A DNA stretch of 64,000 nt from Sorangium cellulosum So ce56 (GCF_000067165.1 NC_010162.1:9245001-9309000), one strand, 5' to 3'. Shown: positions 28,509-37,393, counted from the first letter of the stretch. Notes: a model not told the origin generated them from the sequence alone. Made by a program: numbers and translations.

Positions 28509-28670
28509 GCACCCCTGCGCCGCAGGTGGGCGGGTTGAGCAACACTGGCGCAACTCGCGCTGGAGCCGCTCGACGTCGGCCGGAACGAGCCGGGCGAGAG
28601 CCGTCGATAGACGACGGGGAGCACGCGCAACCAATACACGCGAGGCCTCGGAAGCGGCCTCCCCGAGCGC

Positions 28671-31505
28671 TCACGACCGCGACGAGGGCGCGGCGCGCTC
28701 GTCCGCCACGCCCAGCGCGCGGGACGCCCCTTCCCGGATCCCGCGGAGCACCGCCTCGACGTCCCGCTCCGCGCCCAGGGCGAGCCCCCGCTCCGCGAGC
28801 GCGCGCGCGGCGGCCGGGTCGCTCCCGGCGAGCGCCTGCTCCGCCGCGTGCAGGTAGAACTCCACCGCGAGCCGCGGCTCGCCGCCCCGCTCGAAGTGCT
28901 CGGCGAGCACCTTGGCGTCGTGCTCTCCCGCCTGCAGCAGCCACTCGGCGGCGAGCCGGTGCCCGAGCGCGCGATCGTGGTCCGGCAGCATCGCGTAGCA
29001 GCCGTCGCGGATGAGCGCGTGCCGGAACGCGTACTCCTCCTCGTCCGAGAAGCGGCTCTGCTCGCGGCGCTCGAGCAGCTCGCGCTGGAGCATCCAGGGC
29101 AGCCAGTCCACCGCGAGCGTCGACCCCCCGGCGTCGCCGAGCAGGGCGAGCGCCCCGGTCTTCCAGAACGCCTCGCCGAAGATGCTCGCCGCCCGCAGCA
29201 GCCGCCGCGCCTCCGCGGGGATGGCCTCGAGCCGCGCCTCGACCATGCCCAGGATCGTCTCCGGCAGCCTGTCCGCGCGCCCCTCCGCGACCGCCCGGAT
29301 GAGCTCCTCCAGGTAGAAGGCGTTGCCGCTCGCGCGCTCGACGAGGCGCGCGACCTCGGAGGGCGGGAGCCCGTCGCCGAGCATCTGCCGCACGAGCTCC
29401 TCGGCCGCGCGGCGCGGCAGCGCGCCGAGCGTGATCTCGTGGACCTCGCTGCCCTCCCAGAGGACGGGGAAGACCTTCCGCACCTCGACCCGCGCCAGGT
29501 AGAGCACCGCGAAGGGCCGGTCGCGGAGCTCCCGGAGGACCCGCCCGATGAGCTTCAGCGACGCCGCGTCGCCCCACTGGATGTCCTCGAGCACGAGCAG
29601 GTAGGGCCCCGCCGCGCACGCCGCCTCCATGAAGTCGAGGTAGGCGAGCGGGATCTGATCGGCCATCAGGGCCGGGCTCTGCCGCGCCTCGAGGAACCTC
29701 GGATCGGCCTCGCCCGGGAACGGCGTGCCGACGATCTCGCCGAGGAACGCGGCGATCCGCGTCCTCTCGCCAGGCGTCAGCGCATGGGCGCGGGCGACCA
29801 GCGAGAGGAGCCGCTCCCGCTGGGCCGGGGCGGGCTCGCCGCCGGTGATGCCGGCCGCGCCCCGGAGCGCGGAGCCGAGGAGCGAGAACGGCGAGCCCGC
29901 GCTCAGCGAGTCGCCGCGGCCGACCGCGACGGTGAGCTCGGGGTGCCGCTCCCGAAGGATCTCGATGAGCTCGTACCGCAGGCGGGATTTGCCGATCCCG
30001 GGCGGCCCGGTGATCAGGATGGCGCGGGGCTCGGGCCCGCCGAAGCTGTCTTCGAGGAGCTCGCGCAGGTTCCGGAGCTCCCTGTCGCGGCCGACGTAGG
30101 GGCTCGGCTTCCCGAGGAGCGTCCGCGCCGACCGCCCGACCTCGCGCTCCTGCAGCAGGAAGAACGTGCCGGGCCGCGCCGGCTCGATCTCGAACCGCGC
30201 GTCGAGCAGCGCCCGCGTCACGTCGTCGGTCCACACGGGCGCGGGCCTCCGCTCCGGGCGCGCGTCGCGCTCCGCGAAGGCGAGGAGCGCGGCCGCGCGG
30301 TCCATGACCGGGCCGACCGGGAGGCTGCCGGTGTGCTCGGCGCGGCCGGTCGTGAGCACGACGGAGGCCTCCGGCACGAGCTCGACGAGCGTGAGGGCGC
30401 ACCGCGCCGCGCGCGCGGCCTGCAGGGCGGCGTCGCCCACGCCGGCGATCGAGAGCACGATCGTCCCGTCGGCGAGCGCGTCCACGCGGGCCCCGAACGG
30501 CTGCGCGCTCGTGTAGAGCTTCCTCGTGAGGTCGCTCGGCTCCGCGGCGACGAGCGTGCTGGCCGCGCTGTCGCAGGCCGAGAAGCGCGGCTCCCGCGCG
30601 GCCACCAGCGAGAGCAGCCGGAGCTCGCACGCCGTGATCGCCTCGTACAGGACGGGGGGCGCGGCCAGGCCGCTCGTCGGATCGCGCTCGAGGGCGTCGA
30701 GCGCCTCGACGACGGCCGAGCCGTCGCGCGGCCGCTGCTCCGGGTCCTTCGCGAGCATGCGGGCGACGAACTCGTCGAGCTCCTGCGGCAGCTCGGGCCG
30801 GAGGTTCCGCACGCGCGGCGGATCTTCCATGAGGAGCTTCGCGAGGAGGGCCATCACGTGCTGGCCCTGGAACGCGGGCCTGCCCGTGAGGCACTCGAAG
30901 AGCACGGCGCCGAGCGAGAAGATGTCGGCCCGCGCGTCGAGGCGATCGCGCTCGCCGGTGGCCTGCTCCGGGGCCATGTAGCCCGGGGTCCCCATCACCG
31001 AGCCGGTCTGCGTGAGCGCGCCGATGGTGCGCTTCATCCGGGCGATGCCGAAATCGAGCACCTTGAGGCCGGTGACCTCGCCGCCGACGAGCAGCAGGTT
31101 GCCCGGCTTGACGTCGCGGTGGACGATGCCCCGCGCGTGCGCCGCCCCGAGCGCCTCGGCGGCCGCGCGGAGCAGGGCGAGGCTCTCCTCGAGGTCGAGC
31201 TTCTGCCGGGCGAGGCGCTGCGCCAGGCTCTCCCCTTCGAGCCATTCCATGGCGAGGTAGGGCACCCCGTCGGGGGTGATGCCGTGGGCCACGTGCCGGA
31301 CGATCCGCGGGTGATCGAGCTCGGCGAGGATCCGCGCCTCGTGCTCGAAGCGGTGCGCGGCGCTCCGGTCGGGCTGGCCGAGGAGCTTGAGCGCGACCTG
31401 CGACCCCGTGGCCCGGTCGACGGCGCGGTAGACCGTCCCCATCCCACCGGAGGCCGCGACGCGCTCGAGCTGGAAGCGGCTGTCGATGACCTCTCCCGGG
31501 CGCAT
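28671..31505 (-). CDS. Ser/Thr kinase fused to degenerate cyclase-like segment and AAA ATPase
   Basis: The ATG at 31505 (MRPGEVIDSRFQLERV) gives a 944-residue cytoplasmic protein. Residues 10-275 are a complete Hanks kinase: ATP lysine Lys40, HRDVKPGN (129-136), DFG (151-153), APEQ (178-181). Residues about 285-450 resemble a class III nucleotide cyclase homology domain (ELRLLSLVAA, DGTIVLSIAGVGDAALQAAR, VVLTTGRAEHTGSLPVGPVM), but the metal-binding aspartate expected after the first strand is missing, so it is probably a regulatory relic. Residues about 468-760 are an AAA/STAND ATPase with Walker A GPPGIGKS (500-507) and Walker B-like YLLVLEDIQW. A helical C-terminus with TPR-like sequence (HFERGGEPRLAVEFYLHAAE) follows. 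Such PknK-like fusions integrate signals; the input is unknown. Confidence 0.92.
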   Translation of the reverse strand: MRPGEVIDSRFQLERVAASGGMGTVYRAVDRATGSQVALKLLGQPDRSAAHRFEHEARILAELDHPRIVRHVAHGITPDGVPYLAMEWLEGESLAQRLARQKLDLEESLALLRAAAEALGAAHARGIVHRDVKPGNLLLVGGEVTGLKVLDFGIARMKRTIGALTQTGSVMGTPGYMAPEQATGERDRLDARADIFSLGAVLFECLTGRPAFQGQHVMALLAKLLMEDPPRVRNLRPELPQELDEFVARMLAKDPEQRPRDGSAVVEALDALERDPTSGLAAPPVLYEAITACELRLLSLVAAREPRFSACDSAASTLVAAEPSDLTRKLYTSAQPFGARVDALADGTIVLSIAGVGDAALQAARAARCALTLVELVPEASVVLTTGRAEHTGSLPVGPVMDRAAALLAFAERDARPERRPAPVWTDDVTRALLDARFEIEPARPGTFFLLQEREVGRSARTLLGKPSPYVGRDRELRNLRELLEDSFGGPEPRAILITGPPGIGKSRLRYELIEILRERHPELTVAVGRGDSLSAGSPFSLLGSALRGAAGITGGEPAPAQRERLLSLVARAHALTPGERTRIAAFLGEIVGTPFPGEADPRFLEARQSPALMADQIPLAYLDFMEAACAAGPYLLVLEDIQWGDAASLKLIGRVLRELRDRPFAVLYLARVEVRKVFPVLWEGSEVHEITLGALPRRAAEELVRQMLGDGLPPSEVARLVERASGNAFYLEELIRAVAEGRADRLPETILGMVEARLEAIPAEARRLLRAASIFGEAFWKTGALALLGDAGGSTLAVDWLPWMLQRELLERREQSRFSDEEEYAFRHALIRDGCYAMLPDHDRALGHRLAAEWLLQAGEHDAKVLAEHFERGGEPRLAVEFYLHAAEQALAGSDPAAARALAERGLALGAERDVEAVLRGIREGASRALGVADERAAPSSRS

Positions 31506-31613
31506 AAGGCGGAGGATGCACCGGCGTCGAGCCGTCTTCAACGGTCCGGCGGGCACCCGCCCGTCGGTGTGCGGCTATACGCTCGCGGGGCGCGCCAGGC
31601 AGTGAGTCGCGCT

Positions 31614-32648
31614 TCAGCTCTTCGGGATGCGCCATGTCACGCCGGCGCGGAAGAAGAGCACATTCGGGATGCTCTGCCCGCCTCCGGGGATACCATCGTC
31701 CTCATCGTTCATCGGCTCGTAGCGACGGAACAGGCTGTGTCCCGCCTGGGCGGTCACCCACACCGATGAGAAGGCGCGCACGCCGAGGGTCACGCCCGCG
31801 GTCGCGACCGAGTAGGCGACATGATCGAGGCACTGCTCGGGCCGCGCCGCCCGCTCGTCCTGCTCGGTCGCCGGGTCGTCGGCCGGCTGGGCCGCGCACG
31901 GCCACGCCCCGGCGACGCGCGGGTCGCGCACGGCGTAGGCGTTCCCCGCCACGTCCGCGCGCAGGCCGACCTCGACGCGATCCGAGAACAGGAGCTTCGC
32001 CGACGCGAAGCCCGGCAGGAAGGCCTCGACGCGGAAATGGGGGCTCGGCGTCCACTCGACGTACGCGGCCGGCAGCGGGAGGAACGAGCCGAAGCTGTAC
32101 GACGCGAGCGCGCCGCCGCCGAGGACGAGCTTCTCCGAGAGCGTGTGGGTCACGAGCCCGAGCGCGCTGACGCGGACGAGCCCGCCGTCGAAGGCCTCGA
32201 AGTCGCCCGCGAGCCCCGGCGCGACGCGCAGCGAGAGCGACCAGTCGTGGGGCAGCAGCTGGACGAACAGCACCGGGACGTCGACGGCATGGAAGGCCCG
32301 GAGCTCGTCGAAGCCGGGCGGGGCGCCGGCGTACGAGATCGCCTCGACGTGGTACGTCGCCCCCGGGATCAGGAACGTCCTCTCCCCGAGGGGGATCGGC
32401 ACGTTGGCGTTGACCTCGTACGACGAGATCTGCGCCCGCACGGGGCGCGGGTCCTCGATCGCCGCGCCCGGCATGTACTGCGCGCTCAGGTCCACGAGAT
32501 CGGGGAGCTGGGCCCGCGCCACGCCCGGCGCGAGGACCGCGAGGAGCGGCGAGATCGCGCCGCCCACGGCCGCCGCGCAGGCAAGCCGCCTCCGCCGAGC
32601 GAACCTGGACGCACATGCAGCGCCGGAAGAAGCAACCGATTGAAACAT
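31614..32648 (-). CDS. Outer-membrane beta-barrel protein (DUF6268-like)
   Basis: Starting at the ATG at 32648 (MFQSVASSGAACASRFARRR), the 344-residue protein has a signal peptide (CAAAVGGAISPLLAVLAPGV, cleavage after ARA). The mature part is made of alternating-hydrophobic strands (VNANVPIPLGERTFLIPGAT; LVLGGGALASYSFGSFLPLP; NVLFFRAGVTWRIPKS) typical of an outer-membrane barrel, ending in a strand. It resembles DUF6268 outer-membrane proteins. A palindromic operator covers the region immediately around the start codon, and the divergent TetR gene begins about 60 bases away, so this gene is very probably repressed by that TetR. An upstream ATG at 32702 would lie inside the second operator and is less likely. 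Confidence 0.75.
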   Translation of the reverse strand: MFQSVASSGAACASRFARRRRLACAAAVGGAISPLLAVLAPGVARAQLPDLVDLSAQYMPGAAIEDPRPVRAQISSYEVNANVPIPLGERTFLIPGATYHVEAISYAGAPPGFDELRAFHAVDVPVLFVQLLPHDWSLSLRVAPGLAGDFEAFDGGLVRVSALGLVTHTLSEKLVLGGGALASYSFGSFLPLPAAYVEWTPSPHFRVEAFLPGFASAKLLFSDRVEVGLRADVAGNAYAVRDPRVAGAWPCAAQPADDPATEQDERAARPEQCLDHVAYSVATAGVTLGVRAFSSVWVTAQAGHSLFRRYEPMNDEDDGIPGGGQSIPNVLFFRAGVTWRIPKS

Positions 32649-32657
32649 ATGTTTCAA
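32640..32657. promoter_or_regulatory. Palindromic operator 1 (TetR-type)
   Basis: TTGAAACATATGTTTCAA is a perfect 18-bp palindrome that overlaps the start codon of the outer-membrane gene. Its half-site GTTTCAA also occurs in operator 2. Both lie in the short divergent region shared with the TetR gene, the usual site for TetR binding. Confidence 0.75.
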
Positions 32658-32689
32658 CCGTTGACGCCAGCAGAGAGCATCGTCAAGGT

Positions 32690-32702
32690 TTGTTTCAAAC
32701 AA
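32690..32702. promoter_or_regulatory. Palindromic operator 2 (TetR-type)
   Basis: TTGTTTCAAACAA is a palindrome around a central C, 50 bases from operator 1 and 4 bases before the TetR start codon. It shares GTTTCAA with operator 1. Binding here could block initiation or translation of the TetR gene, giving autoregulation. Confidence 0.7.
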
Positions 32703-32706
32703 TCGT

Positions 32707-33369
32707 ATGAACGACCGTGACCCCCTCGCCCCTGCGGACGATCTCGATCCACGGCAGCGGCTCGTGGTCGCCGCGATCGATCAGATCGAGAAGCACGGCA
32801 TCGGGCAGCTGACGGTGCGGAAGCTCGCGGCGGCGGCCGGCGTCAACATCGCCGCGGTGAACTACTATTTCCGGTCGAAGGAGGCGCTCGTCGCGGCGGC
32901 GCTCGAGGGGTCGATCCAGAACATGCTGTCGGACAGCGAGGATTTCCTCGCCCGGATGCCGGGTGATCCCCTGGAGGCGCTGAGCGGGCTGCTCGGCTAC
33001 TACCTCGAGGGCGGGATGCGGTACCCGAACGTGGGCAGGGCGCTCCTGCACGACGCGTTTCACGCGGACGACTACAGCGGTCCTTTCCCGAAGCTCTTCG
33101 CGCCGGTGATGGAGCGCCTGCGCGATCTCGTCCGGGCGGCGGTGCCCGGGCTCGAGGAGCGGGCGGCGGCGCGCCGGGTGGTGGCGGCGCTCTCGGCGGT
33201 CTTCTTCCCGACGTTCTTCGCGGGGCTTTACGAGGGGCTGAACGCGCTCGGCTCGCCGGCCGACCGCCTCGCCTACGCGCGAGAGCTGGCGCGGCAGACG
33301 CTGGCGCCCCCCGCGGTCCCGGAGCCGGCGGCGCCCGCGCCCCGCGGCAGGCCGCAGAAGCGCGGGTGA
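32707..33369 (+). CDS. TetR/AcrR-family transcriptional regulator
   Basis: The 220-residue protein has the TetR N-terminal helix-turn-helix at about residues 15-62 (LTVRKLAAAAGVNIAAVNYY, then FRSKEALVAAAL), with the NYYFRSKEAL signature of the group. The C-terminal helical ligand-binding domain (about 70-205) shows no specific family motif and ends in a Pro/Ala/Arg tail. TetR proteins release DNA when they bind a ligand. The ATG at 32707 lies only 4 bases after operator 2, so there is almost no leader; translation from a very short leader is possible. The likely target is the divergent outer-membrane barrel gene, plus itself. Confidence 0.93.
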   Translation: MNDRDPLAPADDLDPRQRLVVAAIDQIEKHGIGQLTVRKLAAAAGVNIAAVNYYFRSKEALVAAALEGSIQNMLSDSEDFLARMPGDPLEALSGLLGYYLEGGMRYPNVGRALLHDAFHADDYSGPFPKLFAPVMERLRDLVRAAVPGLEERAAARRVVAALSAVFFPTFFAGLYEGLNALGSPADRLAYARELARQTLAPPAVPEPAAPAPRGRPQKRG

Positions 33370-33431
33370 CCCGCGGGAGATCGCGGGAACCCGCCAGAGC
33401 GGCGGCTAGTCTCTGCCGCGCCCTTGCTCCT

Positions 33432-33860
33432 TCACTCGCACTGGGGCGGCGACGGCGCAAAGCACTCCCCCGCCGCGTTGCAGTACGTCCTGCCACACTT
33501 GAGCTTCGGCTTCGCATCGGGCAGCGGGCCGCGCGCGCCCGGCGAGGACTTCCTGATCCCCGCGGCGCTCATGGACGGCGCAGCGCTCGCGGGCTGCGCG
33601 GGAGGCGCAGCGCTCACGGACTGCGCGGGAGCGGGTGCAGTGCCCGGCGGCGCGGCGGTCCCGGGCGCGGTCGCCACCTCGGGCGCCTCCGTGACGGCCC
33701 CGGGCGCCGTCGCTGCAACCCCGGGCGCCGCCGCGGCGCTGGACGCATCCGGCGCCGCGCGGTCGGGCAACGGCGCCTGGGAGCGACCGCAACCGGAGCT
33801 CGAGGACGCTGCGAGCCCCAGGGCCACGGCAACGACGCACGCTCGTGGGCTCATCTTCAT
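33432..33860 (-). CDS. Small lipoprotein with Ala/Pro linker
   Basis: The 142-residue protein starts at the ATG at 33860, sharing one base with the stop of the upstream gene (TGATG), and a GGAG-type ribosome site lies within that gene. The signal (VVAVALGLAASSSS, then GC) marks a lipoprotein. A long Ala/Pro-rich linker leads to a short C-terminal module with four cysteines (KCGRTYCNAAGECFAPSPPQ). It is the last gene of a four-gene operon with a metalloprotease and a LysM protein. In such an operon it may act as an immunity or anchoring protein, an inference from position only. Confidence 0.7.
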   Translation of the reverse strand: MKMSPRACVVAVALGLAASSSSGCGRSQAPLPDRAAPDASSAAAAPGVAATAPGAVTEAPEVATAPGTAAPPGTAPAPAQSVSAAPPAQPASAAPSMSAAGIRKSSPGARGPLPDAKPKLKCGRTYCNAAGECFAPSPPQCE

Positions 33861-34678
33861 CACCGATGGCTCCGTGCCCACGCGATCTCGCTCTGCCCGG
33901 CCGCGATCGCGTCCATCCACGCCGCGAGCCCCGGATACGCCGCCTTCACCTGCTGCGCGTACCCGGCAAACGCCCCGGGATCTCGCGCGGCCTGAAGCTC
34001 CGCGGCGAGCCCGCACGCCTCGGGCGCGAACACGCCGCCGAGCACGCGGAGCCGCGCCGGGTCGACGGCGTCGAGCTCCTCCGGGCCGTGGATCAGGTAC
34101 TTCATGAGCCTCGGATACCGCAGCGGATCGCCCTGATCGGCGGGCGGCGCGAGCCGGGTCGGATCGGACGGCGGCCGGCGGAGCCACCGCCCGAACGAGC
34201 CGGCCGCCTCGACCTCGGGCCGGAGCTCGTCGAGCGACGCGCGCTCCGCGCCCGTGGGCTCCCGGAAGCGCAGCCGTCCGCGGCCGCTCGCGGCGACATG
34301 CGGCGGGGCTCCGTAGAGCAGCACGCCGTCGACCTCCCCCGCCGCCAGATCGTCCGGCAGGAGCTCGGCGATCTCCACGAGGAGCCTGCGGACCTCGCCG
34401 GCCCGCAGGCGGAAGCTCGGCGCCGAGAGATCGGCGTCCACCACCGCCGTGGGCGCCTCCTCGAAGAATGGCTCCGCTTCGCCCGGCCGCCACAGCCTGA
34501 TGCCTATCGCGCCCCGCAGCGCCGCGGGCGACGGCAGCGGCAGCCGCATGAGCGACGCGCCCGGAGGCACGCTGCCGATCGTGATGCCCACGAACATCGG
34601 AAAGCCGAGTACATACTGCGGCTCGACATCGATGCCCACGAGGGCCGGGCCCGGAGGTGTGATGTCCGGAGCGCTCAC
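33860..34678 (-). CDS. Unknown protein coupled to the metalloprotease gene
   Basis: The start is a GTG at 34678, within a GTGA overlap with the metalloprotease stop; the frame further upstream is a shadow. The 272-residue product begins with a beta-rich domain (LGFPMFVGITIGSVPPGASL, then MRLPLPSPAALRGAIGIRLW, about 20-125) and continues into a helical second half (YPRLMKYLIHGPEELDAVDP). There is no signal peptide. I do not recognise the family. Overlap on both ends (GTGA upstream, TGATG downstream) shows tight co-translation with the protease and the small lipoprotein, so it may be a chaperone, adaptor or immunity protein for the protease. That role is inference. Confidence 0.7.
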   Translation of the reverse strand: MSAPDITPPGPALVGIDVEPQYVLGFPMFVGITIGSVPPGASLMRLPLPSPAALRGAIGIRLWRPGEAEPFFEEAPTAVVDADLSAPSFRLRAGEVRRLLVEIAELLPDDLAAGEVDGVLLYGAPPHVAASGRGRLRFREPTGAERASLDELRPEVEAAGSFGRWLRRPPSDPTRLAPPADQGDPLRYPRLMKYLIHGPEELDAVDPARLRVLGGVFAPEACGLAAELQAARDPGAFAGYAQQVKAAYPGLAAWMDAIAAGQSEIAWARSHR

Positions 34679-36726
34679 TTCCACGCGAGCCCCTTGTTGT
34701 CCTCGAGGTGGACCCGCCTCACCTCCTTGAGGTGCCTGCCGCAGACGTCGCTGCCGGTCTTCCCCGACGTCCCCCGGATGAGGTTGCGCTTGTCGTCCAG
34801 CATCCAGTTGGGCCTGTAGTTCATGCAGCACGTCTTGTCCCGCGGCGCGCGGAAGTCGAAGTACCCGCACTTGTGCGGCATACCGAACGCGTGGACGAGC
34901 TCATGAACGATGGTCCCGACGATGCGGCCGCGGTACGTCGGCTTTGGCAGGCCGGTGCCCGCGTCGCGGTAGGCGCTGTGGTGCGTGAACATGATGGTCC
35001 GGCCAGCGAAGTACTCCTTGCCCTTGGCCGTCACCGTGGGGCTGATGCCGGCGGTGTAGAAGGCGCCCGGGTTGAACACCTTGGCCTTCACGTTTGCGGC
35101 CATCCCGTAGCCGCCCGGGGTCACGGCGCCGCCCTTCTTCCGGAACCTGGGCGAGTAGTTGAACCGCACCTTGTACGCATGCGCGAGCGACCCGTCGCCC
35201 GCCGTGAAGTCCGGCTGGGCGTCGTGCTCCACGATCCAGCAGCGCGTGATCGGGCCGGCCGCCGTCGTCTCGGTCTGAACGCTGAACAGGTTGAAGCCGA
35301 CCGCCTCCGAGCCGGAGGTCAGCTCGGCGAAATCCACGTCGGGGAACGTCCCTGGGATCTCGAAGAACTCGAAGAGGTTGGCGCCCGCGCCGCCGCTCTT
35401 CAGCTCGACGTCCCCCTCGAAGACCTTGTCGCCCTTCTTGCTCGGCAGAGGGTGCGGCTCCATCGCGGAGATGACGCAGAACCAGCCAGGGTTCGATCTG
35501 TTCGAGAACACCTTGTTCACGTAGGCCACGCACTCGGTCTCGAGGTCGTCGTCCTTGGGCGCCATGTGCGGCTGGTCCGGCACCTCCTTCTCCGGCTCGC
35601 AATCGAGCTGGACGCAGCACGGCTCGAACGGCACGGGCACCTCGTCCATGGGCAGGGCGAACGCGCTCTTCATGCGGACGGACTCGACCCGGATCCGGTG
35701 CCACATCGTCATGATGCCGGTCTCGGCGCCGAACCCCTCCACGTGCGTTGCAGCGTCGATGTCCGCCCGGAGGATGAAGTTGTCCCCGGCCGTGTCCGGG
35801 CAGTGGAAGACGACCTTGCTCTCGTCGCCGACGATCGTCGTCTTCGCCTCGGTCGCGGCCGCGGACGCAAGCGCGAAGCCGGCGACCGCCTCCCAGGGCG
35901 GGCTCTTCGCTGGCTTGCCCTCGTTATCGGCCGCGCGCGAGCCCTTGTGATCCCCGGCGGCGTCATAGTCCTTCTTGTCGACGTACGCCCCCCACGCGGC
36001 GTGAAAGCCGGGATCGTCGTTGGTCGGGTCGTCCGGCTCGACGACCGTCCACCGGATCTTCGCGTCCGCGGGGAGCTTCCCCCGCTGGATCGTCACCTTG
36101 GCGGTGAGCTGGATGAGTTGCTTGTCCTTGGCCCAGCTCCCGGCGAGGTCGCTGTTGAGGTACACCCGGCCGAGGTGGTCCTGGCTCGTGTACCCGGGCC
36201 TCGCCTCGGCGCGCTTCACCCCCGGCGCCCCCGGCGAGACAGGCGCGTGAAGCCCCAGGATCTCCGTGATGGAGACGAGCACGGTGTTCGGCACGCGCAG
36301 CGTCGCGCGCGTCTTCTCCCCTTCGGCGACGCGGGGCACGAGCGCCGCGCCCGGCGCGGCGGGCACCTCGCGCGTGAGCACGTCGCAGCGCAGGAGCGGG
36401 CCTCCGCCGAGCTCGTGGACCCGGGTCGGGTAGGGGCTGCTCAGGCTGCCCGTCACGGCGCCGAGGCGCTTCGGGCCGGCGTCGCCCTGATCGTCCCAGA
36501 TCTCGACGGCGACCGGGATCACCCCGTTCGCGGCGACCTCGAGCTTCCACGGGATCGCCTCCGCCGTCAGATCGACCTCCCTGGCGCCAGCCGGGATCGG
36601 CTTGCTGCGCCCGAAGCGCCGCCCGGCGATGAACCCCAGCGCATACGGCTTCTTCGCGCCGGCGAGCAGCCCGTCGACGCCGAGGACCTTCTGGAGGGTG
36701 ATCGTGACCGCGGCCGTCTGTGCCAT
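34675..36726 (-). CDS. Large metalloprotease with HExxHxxGxxH zinc motif
   Basis: The 683-residue protein has no signal peptide. Near the C-terminus it carries HELVHAFGMPHKC (608-620): His608, Glu609, His612 and His618 fit the metzincin-like pattern HExxHxxGxxH, with a Cys two residues on. Upstream sequence has many beta strands: residues about 1-130 resemble a C2-like or Ig-like domain (VTITLQKVLGVDGLLAGAKK; VPVAVEIWDDQGDAGPKRLG), followed by a long middle region (about 130-400) with a WHRIRVESVRM block and Cys residues. A FDFRAPRDKTCCMNYRP segment follows the zinc site. Lack of a signal peptide plus neighbouring LysM and T6SS-like modules suggest export by a contractile system as an effector. 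The family is unrecognised and that role is inference. Confidence 0.82.
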   Translation of the reverse strand: MAQTAAVTITLQKVLGVDGLLAGAKKPYALGFIAGRRFGRSKPIPAGAREVDLTAEAIPWKLEVAANGVIPVAVEIWDDQGDAGPKRLGAVTGSLSSPYPTRVHELGGGPLLRCDVLTREVPAAPGAALVPRVAEGEKTRATLRVPNTVLVSITEILGLHAPVSPGAPGVKRAEARPGYTSQDHLGRVYLNSDLAGSWAKDKQLIQLTAKVTIQRGKLPADAKIRWTVVEPDDPTNDDPGFHAAWGAYVDKKDYDAAGDHKGSRAADNEGKPAKSPPWEAVAGFALASAAATEAKTTIVGDESKVVFHCPDTAGDNFILRADIDAATHVEGFGAETGIMTMWHRIRVESVRMKSAFALPMDEVPVPFEPCCVQLDCEPEKEVPDQPHMAPKDDDLETECVAYVNKVFSNRSNPGWFCVISAMEPHPLPSKKGDKVFEGDVELKSGGAGANLFEFFEIPGTFPDVDFAELTSGSEAVGFNLFSVQTETTAAGPITRCWIVEHDAQPDFTAGDGSLAHAYKVRFNYSPRFRKKGGAVTPGGYGMAANVKAKVFNPGAFYTAGISPTVTAKGKEYFAGRTIMFTHHSAYRDAGTGLPKPTYRGRIVGTIVHELVHAFGMPHKCGYFDFRAPRDKTCCMNYRPNWMLDDKRNLIRGTSGKTGSDVCGRHLKEVRRVHLEDNKGLAWK

Positions 36727-36739
36727 TCGTTCGTCCTCG

Positions 36740-37393
36740 TCACGCGCCGTCGTGGCGTTTCAGGAGCTTCGCCCGCGTCGCGTCGTCGAGGACCCCGGTC
36801 GGCGTCAGCCCCGACGCCGACTGGTACCACGCCACCGCATTGGCCAGCTCGGGCCCGTCCTTGCCGTCCACCTCGCGGGAGAAATAGCCGAGGTTCTTGA
36901 GGCGCCCCTGGACGCCGCTCGGGACCTCGATGGGATCGAGGTGCCCGAGCTTCAGCGCCCAGGTGACCCCGCCTGCGCGCGCCGTCTCGTTGCCCGGCGT
37001 GTCCGGCCAGGCCGCGAGTTCGGCGTCCGCCAGGTCGGCGGGGATGGGGTGCTCGATGGGGCTCTTGCCGTCCGTCGTGCCGGCGACGACGACGTCGCGG
37101 TACGTCAGCTCGTACGCGAACGGCTCCTCGACCTCGAGGAGGAGGCGGAGCATCGTCTTCGGGACCTTGACCGTGAAGACGTGCTTCCCGCCCGTCGCGA
37201 CCTCGACCTCCTTTGGCGCCGCGTCCGGGATGATGAGGACGTCGCCCGGATAGATGAGGTTCGGGTTGGGGCGCTTCTTCTTGAACTCGGCGTTGTCAGG
37301 ATGGTTATAGATGACGCGCCAGTCGGAGAAGCCGTACTTCGGGGCGATGCTCGAGAGGCACTCTCCCTGTCGGACAACATGCTGGTGGGGCAT
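36740..37393 (-). CDS. LysM and peptidoglycan-binding domain protein
   Basis: The 217-residue protein has an N-terminal LysM domain (about 3-55; HVVRQGECLSSIAPKYGFSD, ending NLIYPGDVLIIP), a beta-rich middle (about 60-140) and a C-terminal PG_binding_1 module (about 150-213; VQGRLKNLGYFSREVDGKDG, then GLTPTGVLDDATRAKLLK). No signal peptide is visible. LysM proteins without a signal are often encoded near VgrG and other type VI or extracellular contractile injection genes, where they serve as adaptors. It is the first gene of the operon with the metalloprotease, whose start is 13 bases after this stop. Peptidoglycan binding fits a role at the target cell wall. Confidence 0.88.
   Translation of the reverse strand: MPHQHVVRQGECLSSIAPKYGFSDWRVIYNHPDNAEFKKKRPNPNLIYPGDVLIIPDAAPKEVEVATGGKHVFTVKVPKTMLRLLLEVEEPFAYELTYRDVVVAGTTDGKSPIEHPIPADLADAELAAWPDTPGNETARAGGVTWALKLGHLDPIEVPSGVQGRLKNLGYFSREVDGKDGPELANAVAWYQSASGLTPTGVLDDATRAKLLKRHDGA

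Noticed and set aside
28955..30660. Possible active nucleotide cyclase in the kinase-ATPase protein
   Set aside because: The aspartate that should follow the first strand is missing (ELRLLSLVAA), so a catalytic cyclase is not supported.
28848..31769. Plus-strand frame of nearly 1000 codons opposite the kinase-ATPase gene
   Set aside because: It is a shadow of the kinase gene, with low-complexity Arg/Leu/Glu sequence and no domain. The minus-strand gene has full kinase motifs.
34708..36900. Very long open frame on the plus strand, antisense to the metalloprotease
   Set aside because: In such GC-rich DNA the complementary frames of real genes stay open. The encoded protein is Arg/Leu/Val/Gly-rich without a recognisable domain, whereas the minus-strand product has clear motifs.
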